Shown here piece after piece: positions 1 to 10,299 of a DNA stretch of 64,000 nt; within the stretch, counting starts at the first letter, position 1, and every line of letters starts with the position of its first letter. Source of the DNA: Cherax quadricarinatus (Eukaryota > Arthropoda > Malacostraca > Decapoda > Parastacidae); contig NC_091355.1 of assembly GCF_038502225.1 (NCBI RefSeq), positions 12,468,065 to 12,532,064 of the forward strand, given 5' to 3'. The notes beneath the pieces were generated by a model. It was not told where the DNA came from. It was given only the letters and a program-made list of their open reading frames with translations, and did no database searches. The translations under genes were made by a program, and so were the position numbers.

Positions 1-83
1 TTTTTTTTTTATTTTCAGTGATTCTCATTGTTGTGGACTGAGTGTGGATGGTGTTTTTGTTTTTGATTATCTTCTTTTTGACC

Positions 84-95
84 GTGTGTGTGTGT

Positions 96-176
<81 letters not shown>

Positions 177-180
177 GTGT
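84..180. repeat. (TG)n microsatellite
   Basis: An almost uninterrupted TG run of about 95 bp with one C interruption near 99. Apparent Val/Cys or Thr/His open frames over it are repeat artefacts. The bases from 181 to about 304 show nothing recognisable. Confidence 0.98.
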
Positions 181-304
181 GCGTGTTGGAGACTAAGTTT
201 GTGTTTGATGTGAACAGTGTGTTTTTTTGTAAACAGAATCTGTGCTTGTTCTTGTGAGTGCAGGAGAGTGAGAAGTGTTCTGAAGTGCCGGAGCACTACG
301 GAAT

Positions 305-510
305 ACCTTTTATTAAAGTTGAGGGACTGATTACCTTCCATCAAGACTGAGGAACTGATAAATTACCAACGCTGAGGGACTGGTCGTCTCAAATTATCTA
401 TCCATTTATTCTGTTCTCTCCAGTATTTTAATCTATATTCCGCTAAAGAAGCCTGCTACGCAGGCCAAACCTTTCGTCAATAAAGATACCTCGGTGTTGC
501 CCATGGATCA
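305..510 (+). mobile_element. Family D dispersed repeat, copy 1
   Basis: The 5' part has repeated 'gagggactg' phrases (about 321-383). The 3' part (about 447-500) has a perfect hairpin GCCTGC-TAC-GCAGGC followed by CAAAC and then 'caataaagatacc'. The same order (gagggactg phrase, variable middle, GCCTGC hairpin, GAAA-like run) recurs at 10040-10190 on the minus strand and at 37855-38240, which is why I call it a dispersed family. No coding capacity is visible. Here the GAAA following the hairpin is mutated to CAAA. The class of element (SINE-like, or a fragment of a larger retroelement) is unknown. Confidence 0.6.
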
Positions 511-711
511 ACTTATCAGTATTATACAGTTTACCCTTTTTATAAAACTGATGGAGACGTCATCAGGCTGCATGTGTGCTGTAGCAAGTGTTTTTTGAGT
601 TCAATGGAAACACATACAAGGTCAAGCAGATTGGGATGAGGGGTAGACTGGACATGGAATGTTAGGTAAACGGACACAGATGCGAATAATGTGACATTTT
701 GTTGTGGTAAC

Positions 712-799
712 ATTTCGCTCTCCATGAGTTTTGTCAAGCAGTAATTTGAAGAGTGAGCTCTTCAAATTATTGCTTGACAAAACTCATGGAGAGCGAAAT
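712..799. repeat. Near-perfect 42-bp palindrome
   Basis: Arms 712-753 and 758-799 are reverse complements with one mismatch, separated by the 4-base loop TGAG. Each arm contains the phrase CTCCATGAGTTTTGTCAAG or its complement, also present in a shorter inverted repeat at 9676-9752. The palindrome abuts the 5' limit of the LINE-A relic that begins near 800. Confidence 0.95.
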
Positions 800-2830
800 T
801 TAAGGAAGTATTTTCAGTGGAGACAGAAAGGACTCTACCAAACCGGGATGGAAGGGTATACCAACAAGTACTGGACGCACTACACACACAACCGAGGCTG
901 TGTGTAGAGGCTGATAAATGAGCTAAATATTAAAGGCAGTGGGACCAGACATCTCTCCGTGGGTCCTGAGAGAGGGAGCAGAGGCGCTGTATGTGCCACT
1001 AACAACAATCTTCAACACATCTATTGAAACAGGGCAACCACCTGAGGTGTGGAAGATAGCAAATGTCTTCCCAATCTTTAAGAAAGGAGATTAGCAGGTA
1101 GCATTAAACTACAGACCAGTGTCACTGACATGTACAGTATGCAAAGTCAAGAAGAAGCTTATCAGGAGAAAAGTGGTGGAGTACCTAGAAAGGAATGAGC
1201 TTATACATGATAACCAGGGAGGAGAAATCATGTGTAACAAACCTATTGGAGTTTTACAAGGTGACAGAAGTAAGGCAAGAGAGAGAGGGGTGGGTAGACT
1301 TTTTCTTGGACTGTAAGAAGGCTTTCGACACACCTCCACACAAATTATTAGTGCAAAAGCTAGAGGAGCAGGCAGGTATAACAGGAAAGGCACTGCAATG
1401 GATCAGAGAATACCTAACAGGAAGGCAACAACGGTTCATGCTAAGTGATGAGGTGCCAGAGTATTCGCCTGTGAAGAGCGGGATTCCACAAGGGTTAGTT
1501 CTAGGGCTGGTACTGTTTCTGGTACAAGTTTATGACATGACGTAAGCTATAGGTTCAGAGGTGTCCCTACTTGCCGACTATGTGAAGTTAATGCGGAGAA
1601 TACAACTGGATGAAAATCAGGTAGGACTACAAAGGGATCTGGATAAGCCGCAAGCCTGGTCCAACAACTGGCTCCTGGAGTTTAACCCCACCAAATGCAA
1701 AGTCATGAAGATTGGGGAAGGTCAAAGAAGACCGCAGTGTATAGGCTAGGTGGCCAAAGACTGCAAATCTCACTCAGGGAAAAGGATGTTGGGGTGAGTA
1801 TAATACCGAGCACATCTTAGGCTCACATCAACCAAAGAACTGTTGCAGCATATGGACGCCCGGCACAACTAAGAATAGCGTTCCAACACCTGAGTAAGGA
1901 ATTGTTCAAGACACTGTACACCGTGTACGTCAGGCCCGTATTGGAGTATGCAGCACTAGTATGGAACCCACACTTGGTCAAGCACGTCAAGAAACCAGAA
2001 AAAGTTCGAAGGTTAGTATAGGCCCTGGACCCCATGCTAACCTCCTTATGGTGTATAAATATACCTAATTGGATGAATCTTATTAGAGCCAGCTGGCTCA
2101 GTGGTTAACGCACTGGCCTGGAGTTTTTACGACTTGCGTGCCATGGGTTCTAACCCCACTTGTATCCTGGTTAGTTTACAATCGTGTTATGTTGGGAGGG
2201 TTCATGGAGATGTGATGGTTGGAATTAAACACACTTGTTGGATGGTAACACTTATATTAGCAGTGTGAAAGGGGAGCCCAGCGTTGCCTTGTCGTAGACC
2301 TATGGGTGGAGTGAGAGGAGGCCGGGAGTGCAGCGCTCACATGCGGCATCATGTGATGCCACACAAAAGTCAGAAATACTAAGTGTTGCACATGGGTCTT
2401 ATTTGTATATGGGCCTTATTCGTACTGGTCTTATTCATATACTTTGAAACTAGGCTGAAGGAACTTGACGACCCTGGCGAAGAAGACAAGGGAGGACATG
2501 ATTACTACATACAATATCCTACGAGGAATTGGTATGACTGAATTATGAGGACCAGGATTAAGAGAACTCGGGTGGATGTTGAAGACACAGATGGACCATA
2601 CGAATGTAAGGAAGTCTTTAGTCTCAGGGTGGTTGAAAAGTAGAATGACATGGTGGAGGTAAATTCAGTACATAGCTTCAAATCTAGATATGATAAGGCC
2701 CGAGGGGCCAGCAATCAGTGGCACTGATCATAGTAGTCTGGATGGGGGGACCAGGAGCTGAGTTTCGAACCCCGCAAATACAAATTGATTATTATAAATC
2801 GGTGCACACACACACCCTACACTGTTAAAT
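800..2830 (+). pseudogene. LINE-A ORF2 relic (reverse transcriptase), copy 1
   Basis: A decayed plus-strand copy of the RT half of LINE-A ORF2. Readable pieces in shifting frames include ISPWVLREGAEAL (from about 955), NYRPVSLTC (about 1107), a motif A remnant 'DCKKAFDTPPHK' (about 1308-1345), IPQGLVLGL (motif B, about 1480) and LLEFNPTKCKVMKIGEGQ (about 1672-1725). The C-terminal part resumes at about 2445-2710 and ends in a decayed 3' tail with ACACACAC at about 2804-2813. It is broken by stops and frameshifts and by a foreign block at about 2036-2440 that includes a tRNA-like SINE. The catalytic motif C is decayed to 'LADYVKL'. Non-functional. Confidence 0.88.
2085..2340 (+). mobile_element. 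tRNA-like SINE, copy 1
   Basis: Contains pol III-type internal promoter elements: an A-box-like TGGCTCAGTGGTTAACGC at about 2094-2111 and a B-box-like GGGTTCTAACC at about 2145-2155, spaced as in a tRNA head. Similar blocks occur at 10546 and 29820. It lies within the insertion that splits the LINE-A relic, so it arrived after that LINE. The 3' limit is uncertain. Confidence 0.7.
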
Positions 2831-3006
2831 CGTAAGTACCAGTCAGAGGACTGAAGGCAGGTCACGAGTCATCAGTAAACAATTGCATGATGCACTGCAA
2901 GTAATTTGAAAAGTGATGTCCGCAAGACAGCAACTGAATGAATGATGGTGAATGAGTTTCTTCCTGTGGATCACACTACCTTGGTGGGAAACTGTCAGTG
3001 TGATAC

Positions 3007-3009
<3 letters not shown>
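2831..3009. other. No recognisable feature
   Basis: Short spacer between the LINE-A relic and the (GA)n tract. No coding or repeat signal seen. Confidence 0.6.

Positions 3010-3077
<68 letters not shown>
3010..3077. repeat. (GA)n microsatellite
   Basis: Pure GA repeat of about 68 bp directly abutting the 3' end of the LINE-C fragment; a second GA tract abuts the other end of the same fragment. Confidence 0.98.
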
Positions 3078-3080
<3 letters not shown>

Positions 3081-4071
3081 AGATTTAGATTTTGCCACCA
3101 TAGTGGCTAGTTTATTGTGCACCCCATATCCATCCTGTGGACGGTAGCGCGAGAGCATATGGATACACAAAAGGCCTAGGAACTAGGCCCCAAAGGGTTA
3201 ACAGGAATACATATGGATTTATATCTACATATCTATAGTTCACTTTTCTGTTACAAGTAAATTTAGGAAATTTGCTTAGTATATCTGGTATCTTATTTTC
3301 ATTAATAAGATATCTTGACATGTCACATAGGTTATTATACTGTCTGTCTCTGTATTCCTCAATAAGTGGACAATTAAGCACATAGTGTTCAAGAGAGTGA
3401 CCATACGCCTGATCACATAATTTACATTTAGTTTGATCATCATCTGTGTGTCTCCCAAACTGCCAGAAGTACTTGTAACCAAGCCTAAGCCTGGCCACTA
3501 CAACATCAGTCAGTCTGTTCACATTGCACGTTGCTTCATAAACATACTTATCTACGTTCATGTTATCATAGTGGGTTATAGATCTACTCAGGCTTCTAAC
3601 TGCATTCCTATAACAATCATTTTCATTATTTACTTCTCTCCTAATATTATTCCTAATGCTAGACACAGTTATACCAAAGTTATATTCTACATTCTCCTTC
3701 TGGGTACTCTTCTTGGCTAACATATCAACTTTATCATGAAGGAGTAATCCAATGTGTGGTGGGATCCATAGCAATTGTACATTAATTCCTTTGTCCCTAA
3801 TTTTTGAGTATCTATACCTGGCTTCTCCAATGAGCATGTTGTTGGAGTCATTATATAAGTCAAGAGCCTTCAATGATGACATAGAATCAGTAATGATGAT
3901 GGAGTCAAGCTCAGTGTCATAGGTTAGCTTTAGAGCCATTAGGATTGCAAACAATTCAGTTTGCAGTGTAGACGCCCAGTTGTTAATTCTTATGCCTAAC
4001 TCAACAAATTTATTATCGTTCTTAACAAGGGAGGTGGCAACAAGAGCAGATGCAGCCCTGCCAGAAGACTC

Positions 4072-4073
<2 letters not shown>
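3078..4073 (-). pseudogene. LINE-C C-terminal fragment: RNase H and zinc-binding tail
   Basis: A minus-strand open frame (stop at 3112) runs through this fragment and continues into the GA tract, where it translates as an artefactual Leu-Ser run. The genuine part is the C-terminus of a non-LTR retrotransposon polyprotein. An RNase H fold is indicated by TELFAILMALKL (Glu about residue 65), IITDSMSSLKAL (Asp about 88) and WIPPHIGLLLHDKVDMLAK (Asp about 142). A Cys/His cluster CKLC...HSLEHYVLNC follows. The first catalytic Asp of RNase H, normally in a 'TDGS' segment, is missing because the copy is 5'-truncated at 4073. Intact reading over about 310 codons suggests youth. A more complete decayed copy lies at 46012-48300. 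The 3' UTR (3078-3111 and into the coding end) contains the conserved gtgcaccccatatccatcc phrase. Confidence 0.88.

Positions 4074-4136
<63 letters not shown>
4074..4136. repeat. (GA)n microsatellite
   Basis: Pure GA repeat immediately at the truncated 5' end of the LINE-C fragment. No target duplication can be resolved because both flanks are GA. Confidence 0.98.
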
Positions 4137-4138
<2 letters not shown>

Positions 4139-4510
4139 ATAATAATCATTCTGACAGGGCAAGAGACCTGAAAGCGGTAAACCAGCTAGCAGGCAAGCTC
4201 GAGTCCCCGAGACTGCTTGTAAACAAAGAGGACTACCTAGACAGCCAGGGGTAAACAAACAAGGAGGCAGCAGTGCCCCCTGGAGCCTATTAATCCTCCA
4301 AGCTTGGAATCCTCCCTCATATAAAATCCGGTAAATACTCTTGACAAAGATGGATATCGGAGAGTGTCAGGTACTGAGGGCAAGTTGGGCACACATGAAA
4401 GAAGTCTCTGAGTCAGGTTTCTATGGTAAGTATATAGTAGTCCCGCCCTCGGGAGCCAGTGGTGGGTTAGCATGGTCCTGGGAAGGGTGTTTCATAGCTG
4501 GAGGGATTAA
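4137..4510. other. No recognisable gene
   Basis: Unique-looking sequence with short open frames only. I cannot assign it to any family in the window. Confidence 0.5.
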
Positions 4511-4590
4511 CAACACACACACACACACACACACGTTGTGAGCCAACCCTGCAACCACATATAGGTGAATATACACTCTCACACACACAT
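4511..4590 (+). mobile_element. (CA)n and LINE-A 3'-end stub
   Basis: A (CA)n tract (4511-4534) is followed by about 45 bp resembling the extreme LINE-A 3' end ('gccaaccctgcaaccacat' then 'aggtgaatatacac') and by short CA repeats. It looks like an extremely 5'-truncated insertion bounded by CA repeats on both sides. Confidence 0.55.
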
Positions 4591-4789
4591 TTTAACAGTT
4601 TGCCCACCATAAACACACAAACAAGAATATCTGTTTCTCTCTCTGCCTTTCTCCTGGAAGGGAGCGTAGGGTGGGGAGATAGCCTTCTGTTTTACTATCC
4701 TTGCCTCAGACATTAGTTAGTACGCGAGAGAGAGTCCTTTTCAACAGTCTCGGTGTGGATTTTAAATTCTCTGCTCTCTCTTTCATGTA

Positions 4790-4797
<8 letters not shown>

Positions 4798-4844
<47 letters not shown>
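4798..4844. repeat. (TA)n microsatellite
   Basis: Uninterrupted TA run of about 47 bp. The bases 4591-4797 carry no recognisable feature. Confidence 0.97.
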
Positions 4845-4847
<3 letters not shown>

Positions 4848-4924
4848 GGGACCCATATCCTCGGATTTTCTTTCTTTCTGTGTATTTCAAGAATTTCTCA
4901 CTTATGAATTTGATGATCATCATC

Positions 4925-5612
4925 ATAGACCCCTTCTACCTCCTCCTGTACCTCCTCCTCCTCTTGTACCTCCTCCTCCTCTTGTACCTCCTCCACCTCC
5001 TCTACTTCTACCTCTTCCTCCTCCTCTACTTCTACCTCTTCCTCCTCCTGTACCTCCTCCACCTCCTCTACTTCTACCTCTTCCTCCTCCTGTACCTCCT
5101 CCTCCTGTACCTCCTCCACCTCCTGTACCTCCTCCACCTCCTCCTGTACCTCCTCCTCCTGCACTTCCTCCTCACCTCCTCCTCCTCACCTGCCCGCTGC
5201 ACACTGGCCCAGACTGTACCTCCTCCACCTCCCCCTCTCTTCCTCCTCACCTCCTCTGGCAACACTGGCCCAGACTGTACCTCCTCCACCTCCTCCTCTG
5301 GCAACTGGCCCAGACTGTACCTCCTCCACCTCCTCCTCGTGCCCAACACTCCTCCACCTCCTCCTCTGCACACTGGCCCAGACCCTCCTCTGAACACTGG
5401 CCCAGCTCCTCCACCTCCTCCTCTGGCAACACTGGCCCAGACTGTACCTCCTCCACCTCCTCCTCTGGCAACACTGGCCCAGACTGTACCTCCTCCACCT
5501 CCTCCTCTGGCAACACTGGCCCAGACTGTACCTCCTCCACCTCCTCCTCTGGCAACACTGGCCCAGACTGTACCTCCTCCACCTCCTCCTCTGGCAACAC
5601 TGGCCCAGACAT
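4925..5612. repeat. CCT-rich block grading into a 42-bp minisatellite
   Basis: 4925-5214 is a degenerate CCTCCTGTACCTCCTCCT-type repeat. From about 5215 a longer unit appears, containing CTGGCAACACTGGCCCAGAC followed by a CTCC-rich half. The phrase ctggcaacactgg starts at 5422, 5464, 5506, 5548 and 5590, an exact 42-bp period equal to 14 codons. The multiple-of-three period keeps frames open on both strands (Pro-rich on plus, Gly/Glu-rich on minus), so these frames are not evidence of a gene. Confidence 0.92.
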
Positions 5613-5734
5613 ATATGGTGTATACATTCGCGGTTATCATGAATTTTTAAAAGGCTTTTTAACATTTCTTTATTTTTCTTTATCACAGATTGGCGAGAGC
5701 TGTTGTGGCAGCGATCGGGACATTCAGGTGCCCC

Positions 5735-6080
5735 ATTACAATCAGGTACGCTTTGTTTACAATCAGATTAACCTATTTTATACACTCTTACTGCAATCAG
5801 AAACAATTATAACAATCATAATTCTACTATTGCTTTCAAGTTCACTGTAATTACAGTCAGATACTTTTATAATACAATCAGATATTTCAAATATACAATC
5901 ATATACTTTAATACTCTACTTATGTACCCAATTACAATCACATGCACTATTAATGCAATCAGGTTCTTAATATAATCAAATATATTACTACAATCAGATA
6001 CATTTGAAACAGATACACCTAATACACCCAGATACACTGTTAATAAATTGACTTTAACATTACAGATACACTTACGGCAA
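5735..6080 (+). repeat. Degenerate 'tacaatcagata' tandem repeat
   Basis: About 15 variants of acaatcagat with irregular 15-35-bp spacing in AT-rich DNA. No coding signal. Confidence 0.7.
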
Positions 6081-6275
6081 CCAGATGTACTGGCATGTTT
6101 ATTTTTTTCTATGTTAATTTTAGTTTAAGAGTGAGGAATAACTGATTGAGAGAAGGTGAGGGAAGGTGAAGGATGAGTGACGGGGGGGGGGAGTGAAGGG
6201 AAGTTGAGGGGGGGGGTGAAGAAAAGTGAGGTGGAACTCAGGATCAGTGAAAATGAGGAGAGAATATGAGAGGAC

Positions 6276-7345
6276 GTGACTGACATCATGACCAATCACA
6301 GAACTGAAACAAGCCTTCACGACCAATCACAAAAGTGGAACAACCTTCTCGACCAATCACAGAAGTGGAACAACCTTCTCGACCAATCACAGAAGTGGAA
6401 CAACCTTCTCGACCAATCACAGAAGTGGAACAACCTTCTCGACCAATCACAGAAGTGGAACAATCTTCTCGACCAATCACAGAACGCCAATAGTTTCGTG
6501 ACCAATCACTGAATTTCAACATTATGTAAGTCTGATACAACGACCATCCTCGTTCAATGAAGACTCAACAGACCTTCTTAGCCAATCACGGACTGTCAAC
6601 AGACCTTCTTAGCCAATCAGGGACTGTCAACAGACCTTCTTAGCCAATCAGGGACTGTCAACAGACCTTCTTAGCCAATCAGGGACTGTTAACAGACCCT
6701 CTTAGCCAATCAGGGACTGTCAACAGACCTTAGCCAATCAGGGACTGTCAACAGACCCTCTTAGCCAATCAGGGACTGTCAACAGACCTTCTTAGCCAAT
6801 CAGGGACTGTTAACAGACCCTCTTAGCCAATCAGGGACTGTCAACAGACCCTCTTAGCCAATCAGGGACTGTCAACAAACCCTTTTAGCCAATCGGGGAC
6901 TGTTAGCAAACCCTCTCAGTCAATCAGGAACTATCAATAAACCTTTGCCAGTCAGGGATTGTTTATAAACCCTCCCAGCCAATCAGGAGCTATCAACAAT
7001 ATTTTTCGGTTAATCAGGGTTTTGTTAGACTCAGCCAATCAGGCTCAACACCGAGTAATCAGGTACTGCCAACAAACCTCAACCAATCGAAAACAACGAA
7101 CAAACAATTATAGCAGTCAAAAAGCAGTCAGCACACCTCAACCAATCAGTGACTGTCAACCAACCTCCCTAGCCAATCAAACCAGTCAACACAACTCAAC
7201 CCAATCAGCGACTCTCAACCAACCCCTCTAACAAATAAAAAAAAAGTCAATACACCTCAACCAATCAGTGACTGTCAACCAAGCTTTTAAGCCAATCAAA
7301 GCGTGTGAAGAAAGTCCCTCGACCAATCACAGCAGAGCAGAGGCA
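6276..7345 (+). repeat. CCAAT-box minisatellite array (30- and 31-bp units)
   Basis: Two related tandem blocks. In the first (about 6290-6510) a 30-bp unit carries CGACCAATCACAG; in the second (about 6580-6900) a 31-bp unit carries TTAGCCAATCAGGGACTGTC; degenerate copies follow to 7345. I count 28 exact CCAATC cores, all in the same orientation, at 6292, 6323, 6353, 6383, 6413, 6443, 6473, 6502, 6582, 6613, 6644, 6675, 6706, 6734, 6765, 6796, 6827, 6858, 6889, 6979, 7035, 7083, 7142, 7173, 7201, 7261, 7292 and 7323. CCAATCA matches the core bound by NF-Y. Whether anything binds here is unknown. A short Ser/Gln frame across the first block is a repeat artefact. Confidence 0.93.
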
Positions 7346-7439
7346 AAGATGTTAAGATATGGTTTTTCTAAGTGTGGTGGGTAGAGTGATGCCCAGGGGT
7401 ATGTTTGCGGGGTATTGGCTACCCCGAAATATGGTAATT

Positions 7440-8030
7440 ATAGGTGGTAGAGGGATAAAGATGGTGGTAATGATGGTGGTTGAGGAGAAGAGGCGTTGGT
7501 TGGTGTGTAAAAGGTGGATAATAGACCAATTACTGGGATAGTTGACGACCACCACCGCTGACACTGGTGGTAGGGGTAGTAGTAATATGGGGTGGTAGTG
7601 GTAGTAGAATGAAGTGGTAGTAGTTGTGGTGGGGTGGTAGTAACAAAGTGGTAGTAGTGGTTGTGGTAGTGGTGGTTGAAGTTGGAGGGGGGGTGGTAGT
7701 AGTACGAGGTGGTGGTTGTGGTGCTAGTATTAGTGTGGGGTAGTGGTAGTAAGGTTACTGGTAGTGATAATGATGGTGGCAGTAGGGGATAATGTAGCGG
7801 TGGTGAAGGTTGCAGTGGCACGAGGAAGGGGGTAGTGGTAGTGAGGGTGGTGGGGTAGATGCAGTGGTGGTACTGTTCGTGGTAATTGGTAGTGGTGGGG
7901 GCAATGATGGTTATGATGATTGTGGTAGTTGTGGTGCTTGTTGTGGGGAGGTGGTGGAAATAGTGGTAGTGTATGTAGTTAGTGTTTGTTACTTGTGGTG
8001 GGAGGAAGAGGGGGTGAAGGAATGAGTAGG
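7440..8030 (+). repeat. Degenerate GTGGTAGTA-rich block
   Basis: Almost 600 bp built from imperfect GGT, GTA and GTG triplets with strong G+T strand bias. Minus-strand frames read as Pro/Thr/Tyr-rich and are simple translations of the repeat. Confidence 0.85.
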
Positions 8031-8420
8031 AAAAGGAGGGGAGAGGGACGGAGGGATGGACGAGGAAGAGGAAAGGGGTGGGGGAGGAAGGGGTAGAGTA
8101 GGGGTGGTGGGGGTAGAAGAGGCAGTGAGTATGTACCACAGTGAACATAGACTGCCATCACTCATACCCCTTCCTCCCTCCCCTTCTCCCCCATCCCCCT
8201 CCCCTCCCTGTTCCTCATTCCCCTCCCCCTCTCTATCTCTTCCCCTCCCCTCCCTCTTTCTCTCTTCTTCTCCCTGTCTCTTTTCCCCTTCCCCTCCTAT
8301 GTTCTTCCTCTTCCCCATCCTACCCTCCATAATACATCTTTGCCCTCACCTTGCTCTCTCTTCCCTCAATATTTCCGCTCCCAACATTGCTTTCCTCTTG
8401 AATCTTTGAGAGAAAGAGAG
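8031..8420. repeat. Polypurine segment followed by polypyrimidine segment
   Basis: About 8031-8130 is GGA/GAG-rich; about 8160-8400 is CCTCCC/CTCTTC-rich on the same strand. The abrupt switch gives two potential triplex-forming tracts of opposite polarity. Confidence 0.8.
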
Positions 8421-8638
8421 ACTGAGATTAAGAAAAAAAAACCAATAACATTATTTTATTAAATAAAGAAGATAAGGATAAGAAGGAAGAGGAGCGCGAG
8501 CAGAAGGAAGAAGTGGAGGAGGAGGAGGAGGAGGGGATTATTATCTTAAGATAAAACTGTATTCTGAGATGGCAGTGTCTGGAGGACTAAGATTAAGAGA
8601 GGAAAGCAGGTTTTCTATACCTACACTGCCACCTGCTG

Positions 8639-8640
<2 letters not shown>

Positions 8641-8711
<71 letters not shown>
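8641..8711. repeat. (TG)n microsatellite
   Basis: Uninterrupted TG run of about 70 bp. Flanks 8421-8640 and 8712-9030 show only low-complexity purine or ACTACTA patches. Confidence 0.98.
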
Positions 8712-8713
<2 letters not shown>

Positions 8714-9032
8714 AGGGGGAGTGAATATACCATAAATATTCTCATGGATATTTAAAGGAAATTAAATCATTATTTCTACTACTAGCAGTAGTAATACTAC
8801 TAACACATCATTTCTACTAAAACGGTCTACCATCACCAATAATTCTACCACTAAGATAAATACTGCTGTAACTACCACCACCACCGCTATTTTTATTACA
8901 TATATTTCGGCTGAACTTGTATTACGAATGAAATCATACTGTCTGACCGGTAGATCACTGTGCACTCAGAGCTCATCCTGTACACTTATCTCGTTTTATC
9001 ATCACATAGCTTTATGAATAAACAGAAGGATG

Positions 9033-9115
9033 GACGAGGAGCTCGAACCGCGGTCCGTCAGTTGACAGCCCGACGCTCTACAGTCTGACGGACCGTGGTT
9101 TGAACCCCTCATGCA
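9033..9115. repeat. Inverted repeat with B-box-like arms
   Basis: The left arm GAACCGCGGTCCGTCAG and right arm CTGACGGACCGTGGTTTGAA are near reverse complements around a roughly 25-base spacer with the phrase 'cgacgctctacagtctg'. The right arm resembles a tRNA T-arm (TGGTTTGAACCCC), so this may be a foldback of a tRNA-derived SINE. Confidence 0.6.
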
Positions 9116-9182
9116 CCCTTCTGTTTTATTTACGGTTGTTTATTACAACTTAATTTGAATTCACAGAACTTTTTGATCACCC

Positions 9183-9186
<4 letters not shown>

Positions 9187-9221
<35 letters not shown>
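9187..9221. repeat. (GA)n microsatellite
   Basis: Pure GA run. Confidence 0.97.
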
Positions 9222-9222
<1 letters not shown>

Positions 9223-9675
9223 CCTTCGAGTGGCATTTCCTAATAACCATTTGTTTTGGTACATGTGTACCGGGACACAGCCGTGTCCTCACATCCTAAG
9301 ATCAACTTGGCTAAGACTCTGGAGACGCTAAAACTCCGTGTGTTCTGCACAACTCTATTACCAAGACTGGTAATTACTGATGCTAGGCAGCGGTGCCTGT
9401 GTGGATTACCTTAAGATAAGTCTGGTCTCACTTCATGTCTGTATGGGTTACGTTAAGATGATTCTGGACTCGCATGTCACTAAATGGTCATGGATCTTTT
9501 TATGTATAACAAGAATTGTTGATATCAATCTGATGGGCGTGGATTTCAATCAAGGAGAATGGCATCCGCCAAATCCATGTTTCTTTTACGTAAATATGTG
9601 ATAGATTCTTATTCAAAGTGTATTGGAAGCCTACCAACAAGGATGATCTAATGTTTGGTATTAGTGTGATATTTT
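9222..9675. other. No recognisable feature
   Basis: Unique-looking sequence with no recognisable coding or repeat signal. Confidence 0.5.
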
Positions 9676-9752
9676 ATTGTGGCAACGTTTCGCTCTCCAG
9701 GAGCTTTGTCAAGTCGTGAAGAGCGAAACGTTTCCACAATTAAATGCCACAT
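9676..9752. repeat. Inverted repeat with CGCTCT-GAGCG arms
   Basis: ATTGTGGCAACGTTTCGCTCT is mirrored by AGAGCGAAACGTTTCCACAAT with one mismatch. The inner loop contains CCAGGAGCTTTGTCAAG, a phrase shared with the palindrome at 712-799. Read on the minus strand, a short GCTC/GAGC hairpin is directly followed by GAAACG. Confidence 0.85.
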
Positions 9753-10039
9753 TAGTTGCACACGTATCCTTTTACCAAACATATTGACAGTAATTCCGCC
9801 TTTATTACTGATCTAGTGTTCTTCCACTCACACCACGACAACAAAACGAAGTAAGGAGTAGGTATTAGATTTTTTCTCTGGACTTAAAGGTCTTGCAGCC
9901 GTAATAACCTTGAAGGGGAATTTCCTCCACTAGGCCTTCGCTAAGCTGCATTTCCTTCCACCTCAGTGACTGTTGGTGACTTACTGAAAATGGTATAGAA
10001 GACCAACAAGTTGACGAGTAAGACATACGCGCAATAGTT

Positions 10040-10195
10040 AGGTAGCTTGAATGTTGAAACATTTCGCCTACACAGCAGGCTTCTTCAGTCAGCACGAGTA
10101 GCAGCGAAGTAAAGATGATGTAATCAATCCATCAATCTTGGAGAAAATAGTATTTGAGGTGGTCAGTCCCTCAGCTTGGAGAAGAGTTCAATTCC
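10040..10195 (-). mobile_element. Family D dispersed repeat, copy 2
   Basis: On the minus strand the order is CTTCTCC-AGCTGAGGGACTG, CCACCTCAAA, a variable middle, then CTGAAGA, a GCCTGC-TGT-GTAGGC hairpin, GAAA, and TGTTTCA. The core is the best preserved in the window: CTGAAGA at 10088-10082, GAAA at 10065-10062. The sequence 9753-10039 between the inverted repeat and this element is unassigned. Confidence 0.7.
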
Positions 10196-10299
10196 ATGGG
10201 GATCGTTAGTATGGCAGTCTGTTAGAATATGGCATGCCAACATAGCCCTTACGAACTGCGCACGAGTGTATCGTCTAATGTGGCCACCGGCTTATCTTA

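Noticed and set aside
712..799. Intrinsic terminator-like hairpin
   Set aside because: Bacterial terminator logic does not apply to this eukaryotic sequence, and the arms are far too long.
2094..2160. A genuine tRNA gene
   Set aside because: A- and B-box-like segments are present, but no cloverleaf with a 7-bp acceptor stem could be seen; similar heads occur at 10546 and 29820, fitting a SINE.
4753..5850. Proline-rich 365-codon frame with Thr/Ser repeats
   Set aside because: It begins in a (TA)n tract and follows a 42-bp minisatellite; frames on the other strand are equally open. No secretion or domain signal.
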